A DNA stretch of 45,079 bases, taken from the IMG/VR virus record IMGVR_UViG_3300034198_025067, positions 1 to 45,079 of that record; one strand, 5' to 3'. Shown in pieces: positions 17,633 through 25,340 of this stretch. The translations under genes and the position numbers were made by a program. This DNA is from a virus. Positions within the stretch are counted from its first letter, which is position 1. The number at the start of each line of letters is the position of its first letter. The notes under the pieces are model-generated. The model did no database searches and was not told where the DNA came from. It worked only from the letters and a program-made list of their open reading frames with translations.

Positions 17633-18230
17633 TATCCAAGATTTAACCGGATTTAAATGTGTTGGTGAGCAACAAAGTAAGAAACAAATAATTTTGTCTC
17701 ATACCTCTAGAAATATTTCTGATTATGTAGCATCATTAAGACATAGAAATAATGGCAAATATAATAAAATTCCAAATTTCCTAATTAATAGGAATGGTAT
17801 TATATTTAGATTAATACCTGAAAAATCATATTCAGGTATTTTTTTTGAAGAAAATTTAAATAAAAATTCAATAATAATTTCTTTAGAAAATTTAGGATGG
17901 ATGAATAAAATACCGTTAACCGAAAATTACGTTAACTGGATTGGAGATATTTATAAAGGAGAAGTAGTTGAAAAGAAATGGAGAGATTACTTTTTTTGGC
18001 AACCTTATACTGACGAACAGATGGACTCATGTGTTAATTTGTGTAAGTATCTGATAAAAGAATTCTCCATAAATAAAAAATGTATAGGGCATAATACTAA
18101 ATTAGATGGGGTTGAAAGATTTAATGGAATCGTTTTCAGAAGTAATTTTGACTCAGAATATACAGATTTAAGTCCGGCTTTCAATTATGAAATATTTATT
18201 AAAAAAATAGAAGATGAACAACTCGTATGA
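17625..18230 (+). CDS. N-acetylmuramoyl-L-alanine amidase (Amidase_2), endolysin candidate
   Basis: The 201-residue protein shows the Amidase_2/T7-lysozyme layout: H26 in IILSHTSRN, PNFLINRNGIIFRL (the strand pair after the usual Tyr position, here Asn), ISLENLGW (E88), H156 in CIGHNTK and D181 in TDLSPAF. H26, H156 and D181 are the likely zinc ligands. It would cut the amide bond between muramic acid and peptide during lysis. No signal peptide is seen, so release should need the holin at 19687. It overlaps the next gene by 17 bases. Confidence 0.75.
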   Translation: MFDIQDLTGFKCVGEQQSKKQIILSHTSRNISDYVASLRHRNNGKYNKIPNFLINRNGIIFRLIPEKSYSGIFFEENLNKNSIIISLENLGWMNKIPLTENYVNWIGDIYKGEVVEKKWRDYFFWQPYTDEQMDSCVNLCKYLIKEFSINKKCIGHNTKLDGVERFNGIVFRSNFDSEYTDLSPAFNYEIFIKKIEDEQLV

Positions 18231-18804
18231 TGAAATAAAAAAACTACTCAAAGCATCTAATAAAATGATAAGAGGAGAAAATATAAATGAAGATATCAGT
18301 AACATAAAAAAATCATATGGTATGGTATCTGAGCAAGAAGACATCGCTCAAAGAATAAATCCTGTAGAAGACGCGGAACAAGAAATTGAGAATGAGGATT
18401 CTAAAAAAGACAAACAACAATCTTATCGTATTTCTGGTGGGGTATTAACTTTACATGGTAAAGAAAAAACAGATTTAGAGTTAACTACTGATGAGAAAAT
18501 TGCATACCAAGAAACAATGGATGAATTTATAAACGAAGTTTCTGACTTAGTTGATTTTGAAACTCTTAATGTTTATAAAGGAGATGTTGAATGGGGTGGA
18601 AAAATTATAGATTTTGATATTGAATTTTATTTCACAATAGGTGAAAACAATGGGATTTATATTAATGGAACCATGATGAAGGTTGATGAAAACTTCTTGG
18701 AGATGTTAGGTAAATTGCAGAATTACTACGAGAAATTTAAAACAAAATGGGCTAAAGTTTTGGCTAGTAGAAAGAAGACATCACCTAAAACAAACGAAGG
18801 ATAA
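18214..18804 (+). CDS. Leader-carrying protein of lysis/virion block, unknown
   Basis: The 196-residue protein starts with a helical leader (YDEIKKLLKASNKMI) followed by a second short motif, ISNIKKSYGMVSEQ, resembling other leaders in this window. After an acidic stretch (~45-70) comes an alpha/beta domain (~72-175) and a basic tail (SRKKTSPKTNEG). It lies between the amidase and papain-like protease genes, overlapping the former by 17 bases. The domain is not recognised. It could be a substrate of a maturation protease if SEQ marks a cleavage site. Confidence 0.6.
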   Translation: MNNSYDEIKKLLKASNKMIRGENINEDISNIKKSYGMVSEQEDIAQRINPVEDAEQEIENEDSKKDKQQSYRISGGVLTLHGKEKTDLELTTDEKIAYQETMDEFINEVSDLVDFETLNVYKGDVEWGGKIIDFDIEFYFTIGENNGIYINGTMMKVDENFLEMLGKLQNYYEKFKTKWAKVLASRKKTSPKTNEG

Positions 18805-18821
18805 TATTTTTATTTTTTGGA

Positions 18822-18829
18822 TATTTATA
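18822..18829 (+). promoter_or_regulatory. TATTTATA motif before papain-like protease
   Basis: TATTTATA ends 10 bases before the start codon at 18840, in an otherwise short AT-rich gap. Candidate phage-specific promoter element, shared with several other genes here; not proven. Confidence 0.35.
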
Positions 18830-18839
18830 GTAAAAAGCC

Positions 18840-19661
18840 ATGGCTAAATCTAAAGAAAATACCAAAAAAACAACTAAAAGTAAGTCAAGCAGTAAATTAA
18901 AACCAAAAAGTGTACAATATTTTGGATGGACACCTGATACCCCTGACCATCGTGATTTAATGTTTGCTCTTCCAGAAAAAATGGAAGACTTACCTAAAAA
19001 GATAGATTTAAGAACTGAAGTTTTACCTGTATTTGACCAAGGAAAATTAGGAAGTTGTACCGCAAATGCAGTTTCAAACGCATTTGCTTTTAGTGTCAAC
19101 AAACAACAACAGGAAAAGTTATACGTACCCTCTCGTTTATTTATTTATTATAATACAAGATTATTAGAAGGTAATGAAGATAGAGATAGTGGAGCGACTC
19201 TTAGAAATACCGTAAAGGCGATGAATAAAGTTGGGGTTTGCGGAGAAGAGTTGTGGCCATATGATATACCTAAATTTACGAATAAGCCAACAAACAATTG
19301 TTATAAGATTGCTAAAGATAATAAAGCGATTAAATATGAGAGATTAAATCGTTCTTTGTACGATTTTAAATCTTGTTTAGCATCAGGATTTCCTTTTGTT
19401 GGAGGTATTGCAGTATACGAAAGTTTCCAATCCAAAGAAGTCTCAAAAACAGGAATAGTTCCTATTCCAGGAAAAGATGAAAAATGTTACGGTGGTCATG
19501 CTATTTTAATAATGGGATATGATGATGAAACTGAACGTTTTATTGTAAGAAATTCTTGGGGAAATAAATGGGGAGACAAAGGGCATTTCTACTTACCATA
19601 TGAATATTTATTAAATAGAAATTTATCCGATGACTTTTGGGTTATACAAATAGTAACATAA
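18840..19661 (+). CDS. Papain-family (C1A) cysteine protease
   Basis: The 273-residue protein has a basic N-terminal tail (KKTTKSKSSSKLK), then WTPDTPDHRD and the peptidase core: oxyanion Gln Q67 and nucleophile C73 in FDQGKLGSCTANAVS, His220 in YGGHAILIMGYDD, and Asn238 in RNSWGNKWGDKGHF. All four catalytic positions are intact. There is no signal peptide and no long inhibitory propeptide. It lies between the amidase/leader genes and the holin. It could mature virion proteins, attack host proteins, or act as a cell-wall peptidase in lysis; the context fits the first and last best. Confidence 0.88.
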   Translation: MAKSKENTKKTTKSKSSSKLKPKSVQYFGWTPDTPDHRDLMFALPEKMEDLPKKIDLRTEVLPVFDQGKLGSCTANAVSNAFAFSVNKQQQEKLYVPSRLFIYYNTRLLEGNEDRDSGATLRNTVKAMNKVGVCGEELWPYDIPKFTNKPTNNCYKIAKDNKAIKYERLNRSLYDFKSCLASGFPFVGGIAVYESFQSKEVSKTGIVPIPGKDEKCYGGHAILIMGYDDETERFIVRNSWGNKWGDKGHFYLPYEYLLNRNLSDDFWVIQIVT

Positions 19662-19686
19662 TAAACTAATAAAAAAACTAATTAAA

Positions 19687-19881
19687 ATGACAGACGTAAA
19701 ATCTTGGTTACAATCAAAGACCATTTGGTCAGTACTAATCACTCTTTCACCTTTATTAACTAGACTCTTAGGGTTTGATTTAGGTGCAACAATGGATGAT
19801 GTATTAACAATTGCAGGGGCATTAGGTGCGATATACTTCCGTATCACCGCTTCTGAAAAGTTAAAATTATCAACAAAATAA
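19687..19881 (+). CDS. Holin-like small membrane protein
   Basis: The 64-residue protein has a charged start (MTDVKSWLQSKTIWS), two hydrophobic helices (~12-28, 37-53) separated by a short loop, and a basic C-terminus (ASEKLKLSTK). Size and topology match class II-type phage holins, and the SKTIWSVLI entry is familiar from such proteins. It follows the amidase and protease genes and ends just before a terminator, as expected for the last gene of a lysis unit. Not proven by motif. Confidence 0.65.
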   Translation: MTDVKSWLQSKTIWSVLITLSPLLTRLLGFDLGATMDDVLTIAGALGAIYFRITASEKLKLSTK

Positions 19882-19887
19882 ATAAAC

Positions 19888-19915
19888 TAAAAACCCGTTT
19901 AAAACGGGTTTTTTT
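19888..19915 (+). terminator. Intrinsic terminator after holin
   Basis: The complementary arms AAAACCCG and CGGGTTTT enclose an A/T loop and run into a seven-T tail. It closes the lysis block. Confidence 0.9.
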
Positions 19916-19928
19916 AACTTTATAAACT

Positions 19929-20471
19929 ATGAAAAAAATATTATTAACACTTTTATTAACTGTTACCGCATTTATTAGCGGAGCTCAAACATTTTCACCA
20001 AAGATTGTAACAAATGGAATTAAAAACACTTATGATGGAAATTTAAAATCAACTAATTGGAATTCAGGAGTTGATGTTTCATATCCGATGACAATGACTA
20101 CACCGGCATTACAATTAACATTTACCCAACTTGAAAAGTCATCAGACGGGAATTGGAGATTAACAACACCTATATACGTTGGATATAGTTATATCTTCTC
20201 ATACGCAAGAGGTGTTCTACATCAAGATAGTTCTTTAACGGTAGAAAACCACTTCTTTTTTGGAGGAGGATTTAATTTTGGTGTTATGCCAAATGAAAAC
20301 GGTGTATTAGTCGGCTCTTTACCGGTTGGAGGAATTGTGGGGTATTCAAGATATGGTGCTTTTGGAGGAATTGATGTTTTATCAGGTAAACCTATATTAG
20401 GAGTATCAGTTAATATAATTAACGTACCTATATTACAGAAATTAACAAGATTCAACATTAAAAAAGATTAA
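19929..20471 (+). CDS. Exported beta-rich protein, unknown
   Basis: The 180-residue protein has a clear signal peptide (MKKILLTLLLTVTAFISGAQ, cleavage probably after GA, leaving Q as often in Flavobacteria). The mature part is rich in alternating aromatic/glycine strands (YVGYSYIFSYARG, HFFFGGGFNFGV), suggesting a small outer-membrane barrel or periplasmic beta protein. It has its own short AT-rich upstream region after the lysis terminator. A phage-coded envelope protein could change adsorption or exclude rivals; this is inference. Confidence 0.65.
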   Translation: MKKILLTLLLTVTAFISGAQTFSPKIVTNGIKNTYDGNLKSTNWNSGVDVSYPMTMTTPALQLTFTQLEKSSDGNWRLTTPIYVGYSYIFSYARGVLHQDSSLTVENHFFFGGGFNFGVMPNENGVLVGSLPVGGIVGYSRYGAFGGIDVLSGKPILGVSVNIINVPILQKLTRFNIKKD

Positions 20472-20478
20472 TAACAAC

Positions 20479-20486
20479 TATTTATA
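20479..20486 (+). promoter_or_regulatory. TATTTATA motif before 20508 gene
   Basis: TATTTATA ends 21 bases before the ATG at 20508. Same octamer as at 18822, 21445, 27362, 36129 and 40721. Confidence 0.35.
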
Positions 20487-20507
20487 GTGAGTTAAAAAAA
20501 TAAGATT

Positions 20508-20753
20508 ATGGCATTAACAAGTTCAGAAAAAAACGAAATAGAAGTATTAATAAGAAAAGAAATTAAAGATTTTCTTGGTAGTAATACTGTTAGACAATTT
20601 GAAGATAAGTTAATTGATGCCGTGGCAAAAGAAATAAAACGTGGAAAACTAGAAGACGATGTTAAAGACATTACTGTGAGAGCATTTAGAGAATTTTATA
20701 ACACTATGTGGAACAACAGAAGCTTTTGGGAATCAAGAATTAAAAATGCATAA
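20508..20753 (+). CDS. Small helical protein, probably virion-associated
   Basis: An 81-residue, highly charged helical protein (SSEKNEIEVLIRKEIKDFL, ending FYNTMWNNRSFWESRIKNA). The N-terminal EIEVLIRKEI stretch is similar in feel to the leaders of neighbouring genes. It stops two bases before the next gene, so it is co-transcribed with two proteins that carry recognisable phage virion motifs. No biochemical role can be assigned. Confidence 0.6.
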   Translation: MALTSSEKNEIEVLIRKEIKDFLGSNTVRQFEDKLIDAVAKEIKRGKLEDDVKDITVRAFREFYNTMWNNRSFWESRIKNA

Positions 20754-20755
20754 AG

Positions 20756-21433
20756 ATGCCAAACGTTGTAAATAACTTTAAAGAAACATTAGCTAGCGAA
20801 TTCTCAAAGGCAAATGCGTTTTCAGATTTAGAAGGTTCTTCTATTTTTGGTAAAATTAATTCTGATTTATCTGAGGACAATGAGATTGAAGAAAAATGGT
20901 CTCAAAAATATAAAGACAGTATTGATTGTAATAATCCAAAAGGGTTCAGTCAAAGAGCTCATTGTCAAGGTAGAAAAAAGAAAGAGAATAAAGAGGCGAC
21001 AGGAGCGGCATCTGCGGGACAATTTAGTGCACCTTTATTTGGAGAAACAAATGAAGAAACTTATTGTGAAGTATGTAAAAAACATGGGTCACAATGTAAG
21101 TGTAAACAAGTAACAAAAAAAGAAACTAAAGAAGCAACAGGCTCTTCAGGTTCTGGTTCATACGTTACACCGGCAGCTTGGGCAAAAAGTACTAGTAAAA
21201 AAGATTGGAGAGGAAAATCAAAGACACAAATACCGGGAGGTAAATTTGTTACTATTAAAAAGAAATGTAAAACCTTTCCATATTGTAACCAAGGAGACAT
21301 TAAAGCGTTAAAACTTTATGAAAATGAAATGGTAAAAAATGTCATAAGTAAAATAAGTAAAGAACAGAATATAAATGAAAATGTTATAAAATCGATTATC
21401 CAATATGAAATCGAAAAATTGAAGAATAAATAA
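20756..21433 (+). CDS. Modular protein with phage virion motifs, unknown
   Basis: The 225-residue protein is a chain of short modules: DCNNPKGFSQRAHCQGRKK (~60-78), KEATGAASAGQFSAPLF, a Cys pair region EVCKKHGSQCKC, a second EATGSSGSGSYVTPAAWAK, then DWRGKSKTQIPGGKFV and KKKCKTFPYCNQGDIKAL. These modules remind me of segments in other aquatic phage proteins. The C-terminus is a helical leader-like tail (VKNVISKISKEQN, then SIIQYEIEKL). It lies just before a larger protein with related features. Likely inside or on the capsid; function unknown. Confidence 0.6.
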   Translation: MPNVVNNFKETLASEFSKANAFSDLEGSSIFGKINSDLSEDNEIEEKWSQKYKDSIDCNNPKGFSQRAHCQGRKKKENKEATGAASAGQFSAPLFGETNEETYCEVCKKHGSQCKCKQVTKKETKEATGSSGSGSYVTPAAWAKSTSKKDWRGKSKTQIPGGKFVTIKKKCKTFPYCNQGDIKALKLYENEMVKNVISKISKEQNINENVIKSIIQYEIEKLKNK

Positions 21434-21435
21434 AT

Positions 21436-21452
21436 TATTTATAATATTTATA
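21436..21452 (+). promoter_or_regulatory. Doubled TATTTATA motif before 21467 gene
   Basis: Two TATTTATA octamers (21436-21443 and 21445-21452) lie in tandem; the second ends 14 bases before the ATG at 21467. Confidence 0.38.
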
Positions 21453-21466
21453 TAAAAACATAAGAA

Positions 21467-22978
21467 ATGAAAAAATTTAACATAGAAAATATAGTAAAGA
21501 ATGTTTTAGAGGAATCTTTACAAGAAAAGGCCAACGATTTGACTAATAAAATCAAATCAAAGCTTGAGGAGTGGGAACCTTTTTCATCCCCAACTATATC
21601 GGCTCAATCATCAGACATACATGAGGTTGACGACCAAACATGTCAATACCATAAAGAGAAATTTGGAGAAGATGATGAAAGAACTATGGAAGTTTGTGGA
21701 ACAGGTAAAAGTCAAATGGAAGAATCTTTAAAAGGGGGTCAAAAAAAATTAGATAAAAATAAAAATAAAAAATTAGACTCTGAGGATTTTAAGTTATTAA
21801 GAAAATCTAAAAAAAATATGAAAGAATCTAAACAAGTTTGTTCTGAGTGCGGCTCGGGATATATGGAAGAAGGGGTTTGTAATGAGTGTGGATACGGAAC
21901 TATGGAAGAAAACCATGACTTTGATTTTATTTTCAATGATGAAATTGGAGAACAAGAACAGCAAGAGGGAAATGCATTTACAGGCGCATTAGAAGACGCA
22001 AAGAGAAAACATAAAAAATCATTTGAGGTTGATGGGAAAAAATATCCTGTTAAAGAATCTAAGGAAAAGTGGATACAAGATACCGATATGAAAAAAGGTT
22101 CTTTACATAAATCTTTAGGAGTTCCTGAAGGAGAAAAATTATCTCAATCTAAATTAAAATCTTTGAAAAAAGAATTAATGAATAAAGCTAAAGGTGATAA
22201 GAAATTATCTAAGAGTGATTTAAAACTTTTAAAACAAGTCAATTTGGCTTTAACCTTAAAAGATGTTAAGGAGTCTAATAGTTCTTCATTGTTTGTTACT
22301 GAAAGTGAATTAATAGATTTAATAGAAAGTATTGTTAAGGAACAATCTAAACCAAAAGGATTGGCGGTAACTGATAAAGTTAAAAATGCTGACAAAAAAG
22401 AGAACGATGCATATTTAAAATCGGTTGCAAAAAAAATGAAGGATTACTTAAAAGATGGTTCAAAAGGAGGATACGAAACAAATCCTGTTATGTTTCCAAA
22501 AGGTAATGGTGAGTTGGCTAAGATGAAAAAGATGGCTTATGTACCTGACAATCCAACACAAGAGTATATTGATAATTTTACTGCGGCAGGACAAGAAAAC
22601 TTAGTTTACGATGAAATACATCCAAACGAAGAATGGATGGAGAAGACAATAGAAGGTTCATCTAAAACAGGTAACAACCCAAAATGGGCTAATGCAGTAG
22701 ATACAGGTGTAAACAAAAAGAGAAACAAAATAAGAAAAGATAATTTATTAGGAGCTGTTAAACAAATGGCTTACAATAAAGCACCTCAACCTGTTATTGA
22801 TGATTCTGAATACGGTGTAGTTGGAAAATTTAATAAGAATTTTGGAAAAGGTGCCGGTAAAAAAGCGGCAAAAATCCTAAATCAATTAGAATCAACTGAA
22901 AGTACTGAAAATAATTTAATAAATGAGGAATTTGACAAAATGAAACATTTAATAAATTATAATCAAAAGACACAATAA
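21467..22978 (+). CDS. Multi-module leader protein, probably capsid-associated
   Basis: The 503-residue protein has leader motifs in three places: N-terminus (MKKFNIENIVKNVLEESLQ), middle (VTESELIDLIESIVKEQSK, ~281-299) and extreme C-terminus (EFDKMKHLINYNQKTQ). Between them are an EF-hand-like loop DKNKNKKLDSED (~96-107), a zinc-ribbon pair CSECG/CNECG (~124-140) and a segment MKKGSLHKSLGVPEGEKL. The rest is Lys/Glu-rich and probably extended. It reads like a scaffold-type or internal head protein assembled from recurring modules. A hairpin terminator-like structure follows. Confidence 0.6.
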   Translation: MKKFNIENIVKNVLEESLQEKANDLTNKIKSKLEEWEPFSSPTISAQSSDIHEVDDQTCQYHKEKFGEDDERTMEVCGTGKSQMEESLKGGQKKLDKNKNKKLDSEDFKLLRKSKKNMKESKQVCSECGSGYMEEGVCNECGYGTMEENHDFDFIFNDEIGEQEQQEGNAFTGALEDAKRKHKKSFEVDGKKYPVKESKEKWIQDTDMKKGSLHKSLGVPEGEKLSQSKLKSLKKELMNKAKGDKKLSKSDLKLLKQVNLALTLKDVKESNSSSLFVTESELIDLIESIVKEQSKPKGLAVTDKVKNADKKENDAYLKSVAKKMKDYLKDGSKGGYETNPVMFPKGNGELAKMKKMAYVPDNPTQEYIDNFTAAGQENLVYDEIHPNEEWMEKTIEGSSKTGNNPKWANAVDTGVNKKRNKIRKDNLLGAVKQMAYNKAPQPVIDDSEYGVVGKFNKNFGKGAGKKAAKILNQLESTESTENNLINEEFDKMKHLINYNQKTQ

Positions 22979-23006
22979 ACTACAATTTTTTAAACATTTA
23001 TATTAT

Positions 23007-23039
23007 ATTCTCCATAGGAAGCCTATGGAGAATTTTTTT
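23007..23039 (+). terminator. 12-bp hairpin with T-run overlapping a start codon
   Basis: A perfect 12-bp stem (23007-23018 with 23022-23033) with an AAG loop is followed by seven Ts, the form of an intrinsic terminator for the gene upstream. The 3' arm contains the ATG at 23025 of the next gene, so the same element could also control translation. Confidence 0.75.
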
Positions 23040-23492
23040 AATTGGGTGTCAAAGCCAATAACTAAAGAAGACGTTGAACTTTGGTTCAATATTAATAATA
23101 TCATACCTGAAAAGGGTGAATTATTTTTTGATTTTTGCATATCACTATTTAACCTAGTTAATGATACGTACTTAGGTGAAGAAAACTCACCTAACGAGAC
23201 AAAAGTGATTTTATCGAACGAGGATAAAGAAAGACACTTTAAATGGTGTTGGGAAACGACTATACATAATTTTGAAAAAGAAAATATAAAATTTAATATT
23301 GAGGGGGAACACTACGAATACTTTTTATCATTTTTTATGGAAGTTTTTTATAATCAGAAGAGCGAAACAGTTAGAGAATCAATTTACACTTTCATAAATG
23401 AATTGTTTGATAACAAAAAATCATTTACAAAATCTGATTTAGATTTGTATACTCAAATATACAAATTACTTGATAAGAATATTTTGCAATAA
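23025..23492 (+). CDS. Unknown acidic helical protein
   Basis: The 155-residue protein (MENFFNWVSKPITKEDVELW, ending YTQIYKLLDKNIL) is helical, acidic and rich in aromatic residues. No family recognised. Its start codon is inside the 3' arm of a strong hairpin; no other in-frame ATG lies near the start, so the start is either hidden in an RNA structure or is used from transcripts that begin within the hairpin. The 78-base gap after it contains a weak host-type promoter. Confidence 0.6.
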   Translation: MENFFNWVSKPITKEDVELWFNINNIIPEKGELFFDFCISLFNLVNDTYLGEENSPNETKVILSNEDKERHFKWCWETTIHNFEKENIKFNIEGEHYEYFLSFFMEVFYNQKSETVRESIYTFINELFDNKKSFTKSDLDLYTQIYKLLDKNILQ

Positions 23493-23507
23493 AAAAACCT
23501 TATTTTA

Positions 23508-23538
23508 TTTACTTGTGACACGATAAAAATTATCATTG
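23508..23538 (+). promoter_or_regulatory. Weak host-type promoter before histone gene
   Basis: TTTA at 23508-23511, 19 bases, TATCATTG at 23531-23538: one mismatch from consensus in each box, correct spacing, 32 bases before the ATG at 23571. Confidence 0.45.
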
Positions 23539-23570
23539 TAATATAATAAAATTAAAATAAAATCATTAAG

Positions 23571-23762
23571 ATGGAACAATTAAACACAATTGAACAAATC
23601 AAAACTAAAACAGAAGAATTATCTGTAGATACTGCTAAGTTCTATAAGGGCAATAAAAGTGCAGGTACTAGAGCAAGAAAATTGGCTCAAGAAATAAAAG
23701 CGTTACTTCAAACACTTAGAGGGGAAATTTTAGAAAATAGAAAAAGCGAAGAAAATGCTTAA
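23571..23762 (+). CDS. Hc1-type histone H1-like DNA-binding protein
   Basis: The 63-residue protein matches the short Hc1-like proteins of Bacteroidota: TAKFYKGNKSAGTRARK followed by a helix with LKxLxxxLR spacing (EIKALLQTLRGEIL). The Lys/Arg-rich AGTRARK core is the family hallmark. These proteins bind and compact DNA non-specifically. Here it could coat phage DNA, remodel the host nucleoid, or help packaging. It overlaps the next gene by eight bases and seems to have its own promoter. Confidence 0.78.
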   Translation: MEQLNTIEQIKTKTEELSVDTAKFYKGNKSAGTRARKLAQEIKALLQTLRGEILENRKSEENA

Positions 23763-23943
23763 TATTGAAACAGTATTTCTTTATTTTTTCATATTTTCTA
23801 TTTTAGCGACATTAAGAGTTGCGGTAAAAGTTGTGAGTGCCCTACTACAAGAAAGCCCAAAGCCATTAGTTTTTAGTAGTAGGGAACTTATTTTATATGG
23901 GGCGTTATTCTCCTATCTAATAACATACATTATATCTAATTAA
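23755..23943 (+). CDS. Small two-helix membrane protein
   Basis: A 62-residue hydrophobic protein with two probable membrane helices (~6-28 and 43-60) joined by a short polar loop (LQESPKPLVFSSRE). Overlaps the histone gene by eight bases and is followed one base later by the next start. Nothing identifies a function. Confidence 0.55.
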   Translation: MLNIETVFLYFFIFSILATLRVAVKVVSALLQESPKPLVFSSRELILYGALFSYLITYIISN

Positions 23944-23944
23944 A

Positions 23945-24388
23945 ATGAATTTATACGAAGATTTAAACGACATTTTTCCATTTCTAATTTCAATTAGAAA
24001 ATTAGAAAATTACATATCAATAGATGTCGAATTTCCTGTGTCATGGAAATTACCAAAAAAATATGTTGATGAAAAGGCGGTTTTAGAACAAAAGACCAGT
24101 CGACAAGATTTTAGATGTTTTTCTTTTGCAACTAATTTTGAAGAGGTGGCATTAACAAACTCATTTAATAATTTGAGGGGTATAATTAATTACAATCTTG
24201 AAAGAGAAGAAAAAGAAAGATTATTTGAGATGAAAGTTAAAGAATTAAAAACTTTATTTGAAAAAGCTTCTTTAGACGAACTTAAAGAATTGGCTTTCCA
24301 AGTTAAACCTGAATTTAAATTAATTGATTCTGAATATGAAGACGAACGACAAGGAGAAAATTCAAGAATGGCTAATATCAGAAATTAA
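23945..24388 (+). CDS. Unknown protein of small-gene cluster
   Basis: The 147-residue protein has an N-terminal alpha/beta part (SIRKLENYISIDVEFPVSWK) and a long charged helix from about residue 80 (REEKERLFEMKVKELKTLF). No motif recognised. It overlaps the following gene by ~53 bases in another frame, one of several deep overlaps in this cluster. Probably co-expressed with the histone gene. Confidence 0.6.
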   Translation: MNLYEDLNDIFPFLISIRKLENYISIDVEFPVSWKLPKKYVDEKAVLEQKTSRQDFRCFSFATNFEEVALTNSFNNLRGIINYNLEREEKERLFEMKVKELKTLFEKASLDELKELAFQVKPEFKLIDSEYEDERQGENSRMANIRN

Positions 24389-24530
24389 TAAAGATAAAGT
24401 CGAAATTGAAAAACTAAAAAAAGATATTATTAAAGATATCAAAAAAACAAATAAAGAAAAAATCTTCAAAAAAGAAGAAGAAAAATTAACGGTATGGCAG
24501 AAGTTCAAAAAAGTTTTGATGGGTATTTAG
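24336..24530 (+). CDS. Small Lys/Glu-rich helical protein
   Basis: A 64-residue protein starting MKTNDKEKIQEWLISEINKD and ending LTVWQKFKKVLMGI. ATG 24336 is preferred to the upstream TTG at 24324. The deep overlap with the preceding gene (~53 bases) and the next (37 bases) would normally argue against it, but the coherent amphipathic sequence and aromatic C-terminus support a real gene. The C-terminal part could be membrane-peripheral. Function unknown. Confidence 0.5.
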   Translation: MKTNDKEKIQEWLISEINKDKVEIEKLKKDIIKDIKKTNKEKIFKKEEEKLTVWQKFKKVLMGI

Positions 24531-24715
24531 AGAAGTTGGCATTGATATCCGAAGCAATTGATGAACTCTATAATGGTAAAAAAATAATAGTTTTACAATT
24601 AAATAGAGAAGAATTTGTTAGAATGAGAGATGTTATAAAAGGGATTGACGAAAGTAAAAATGAATTTAAAATAGATATATCTGGTATAGAATTTGTTTTT
24701 ATTTTAGATGAGTAG
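24494..24715 (+). CDS. Unknown small protein
   Basis: A 73-residue alpha/beta protein (MAEVQKSFDGYLEKLALISE, then NREEFVRMRDVIKGI). Overlaps the previous gene by 37 bases, and its stop overlaps the end of the convergent minus-strand gene by 17 bases. No family recognised. Confidence 0.55.
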   Translation: MAEVQKSFDGYLEKLALISEAIDELYNGKKIIVLQLNREEFVRMRDVIKGIDESKNEFKIDISGIEFVFILDE

Positions 24716-25340
24716 TTGAACTTCTGTATAACATTTTTTTATCATATCCTTTATTTACCAATATATTATAAAGATACTTTTTTTGTTCAATACTATTATC
24801 TTTAACTACCATACAATTTTTCATATTATTATTTATTAGGTACGTTTCCAAATTTTCTAAAAACCTATTAGAATCATTTTCTGATTTTAAAGATAACAAT
24901 TCAAAATTATCATCATCTTGTACAATAACTTTGTTATTTAATTTTGAAACAACTTTTAATCCGGGTCCTCGTAAGTATCTCTTTAAAAACTCATCAAAAA
25001 ACACTCTTTTATTTTTTTTAATATCAAAAACCTTTTCAGGGACACGATAATCTAATATTTTTATTATTGAATAATTAGGGTCATCTAAATTAATAAAAAC
25101 ATTTCTACCTATTTCATCAATTTTGAACGCGGAAAATAGTTTGTCCGAAGTCTTTTCTATTATCGCTAACTCATATTTAACTTTTTTACCATTTTCAGTT
25201 CTAACATCAAAAACCACATTTTCAGATTCCTTCATTTTTTTGTTAAAAAAATCTACTGCGTTCTTATGTTTTTTATAGTTCTTTATTATTTTGTATCTTT
25301 CTTTATTTTTAAATAAAATTATTGTATATTCGCAGTTCAT
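24699..25340 (-). CDS. Unknown protein, head-to-head with DnaJ
   Basis: The 213-residue protein ([19 protein letters not shown]) is alpha/beta with several [12 protein letters not shown]-type strand/helix pairs and a C-terminal domain ending [17 protein letters not shown]. No motif recognised; the sequence is well structured and not low-complexity, so I accept it as real. Its start codon abuts the DnaJ start codon directly (CATATG), leaving no intergenic bases. Confidence 0.62.
   Translation of the reverse strand: MNCEYTIILFKNKERYKIIKNYKKHKNAVDFFNKKMKESENVVFDVRTENGKKVKYELAIIEKTSDKLFSAFKIDEIGRNVFINLDDPNYSIIKILDYRVPEKVFDIKKNKRVFFDEFLKRYLRGPGLKVVSKLNNKVIVQDDDNFELLSLKSENDSNRFLENLETYLINNNMKNCMVVKDNSIEQKKYLYNILVNKGYDKKMLYRSSTTHLK
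25302..25332 (+). promoter_or_regulatory. Possible host-type promoter for DnaJ gene
   Basis: TTTA at 25302-25305, 19 bases, TATATTCG at 25325-25332. One mismatch per box. It lies inside the coding region of the opposing gene, because no space exists between the two starts. Confidence 0.35.

Noticed and set aside
18840-19661. Toxin-antitoxin or defence island around the papain-like protease
   Set aside because: Neighbours are lysis and virion-type genes, with no antitoxin-like partner, so the lysis/maturation reading is simpler.
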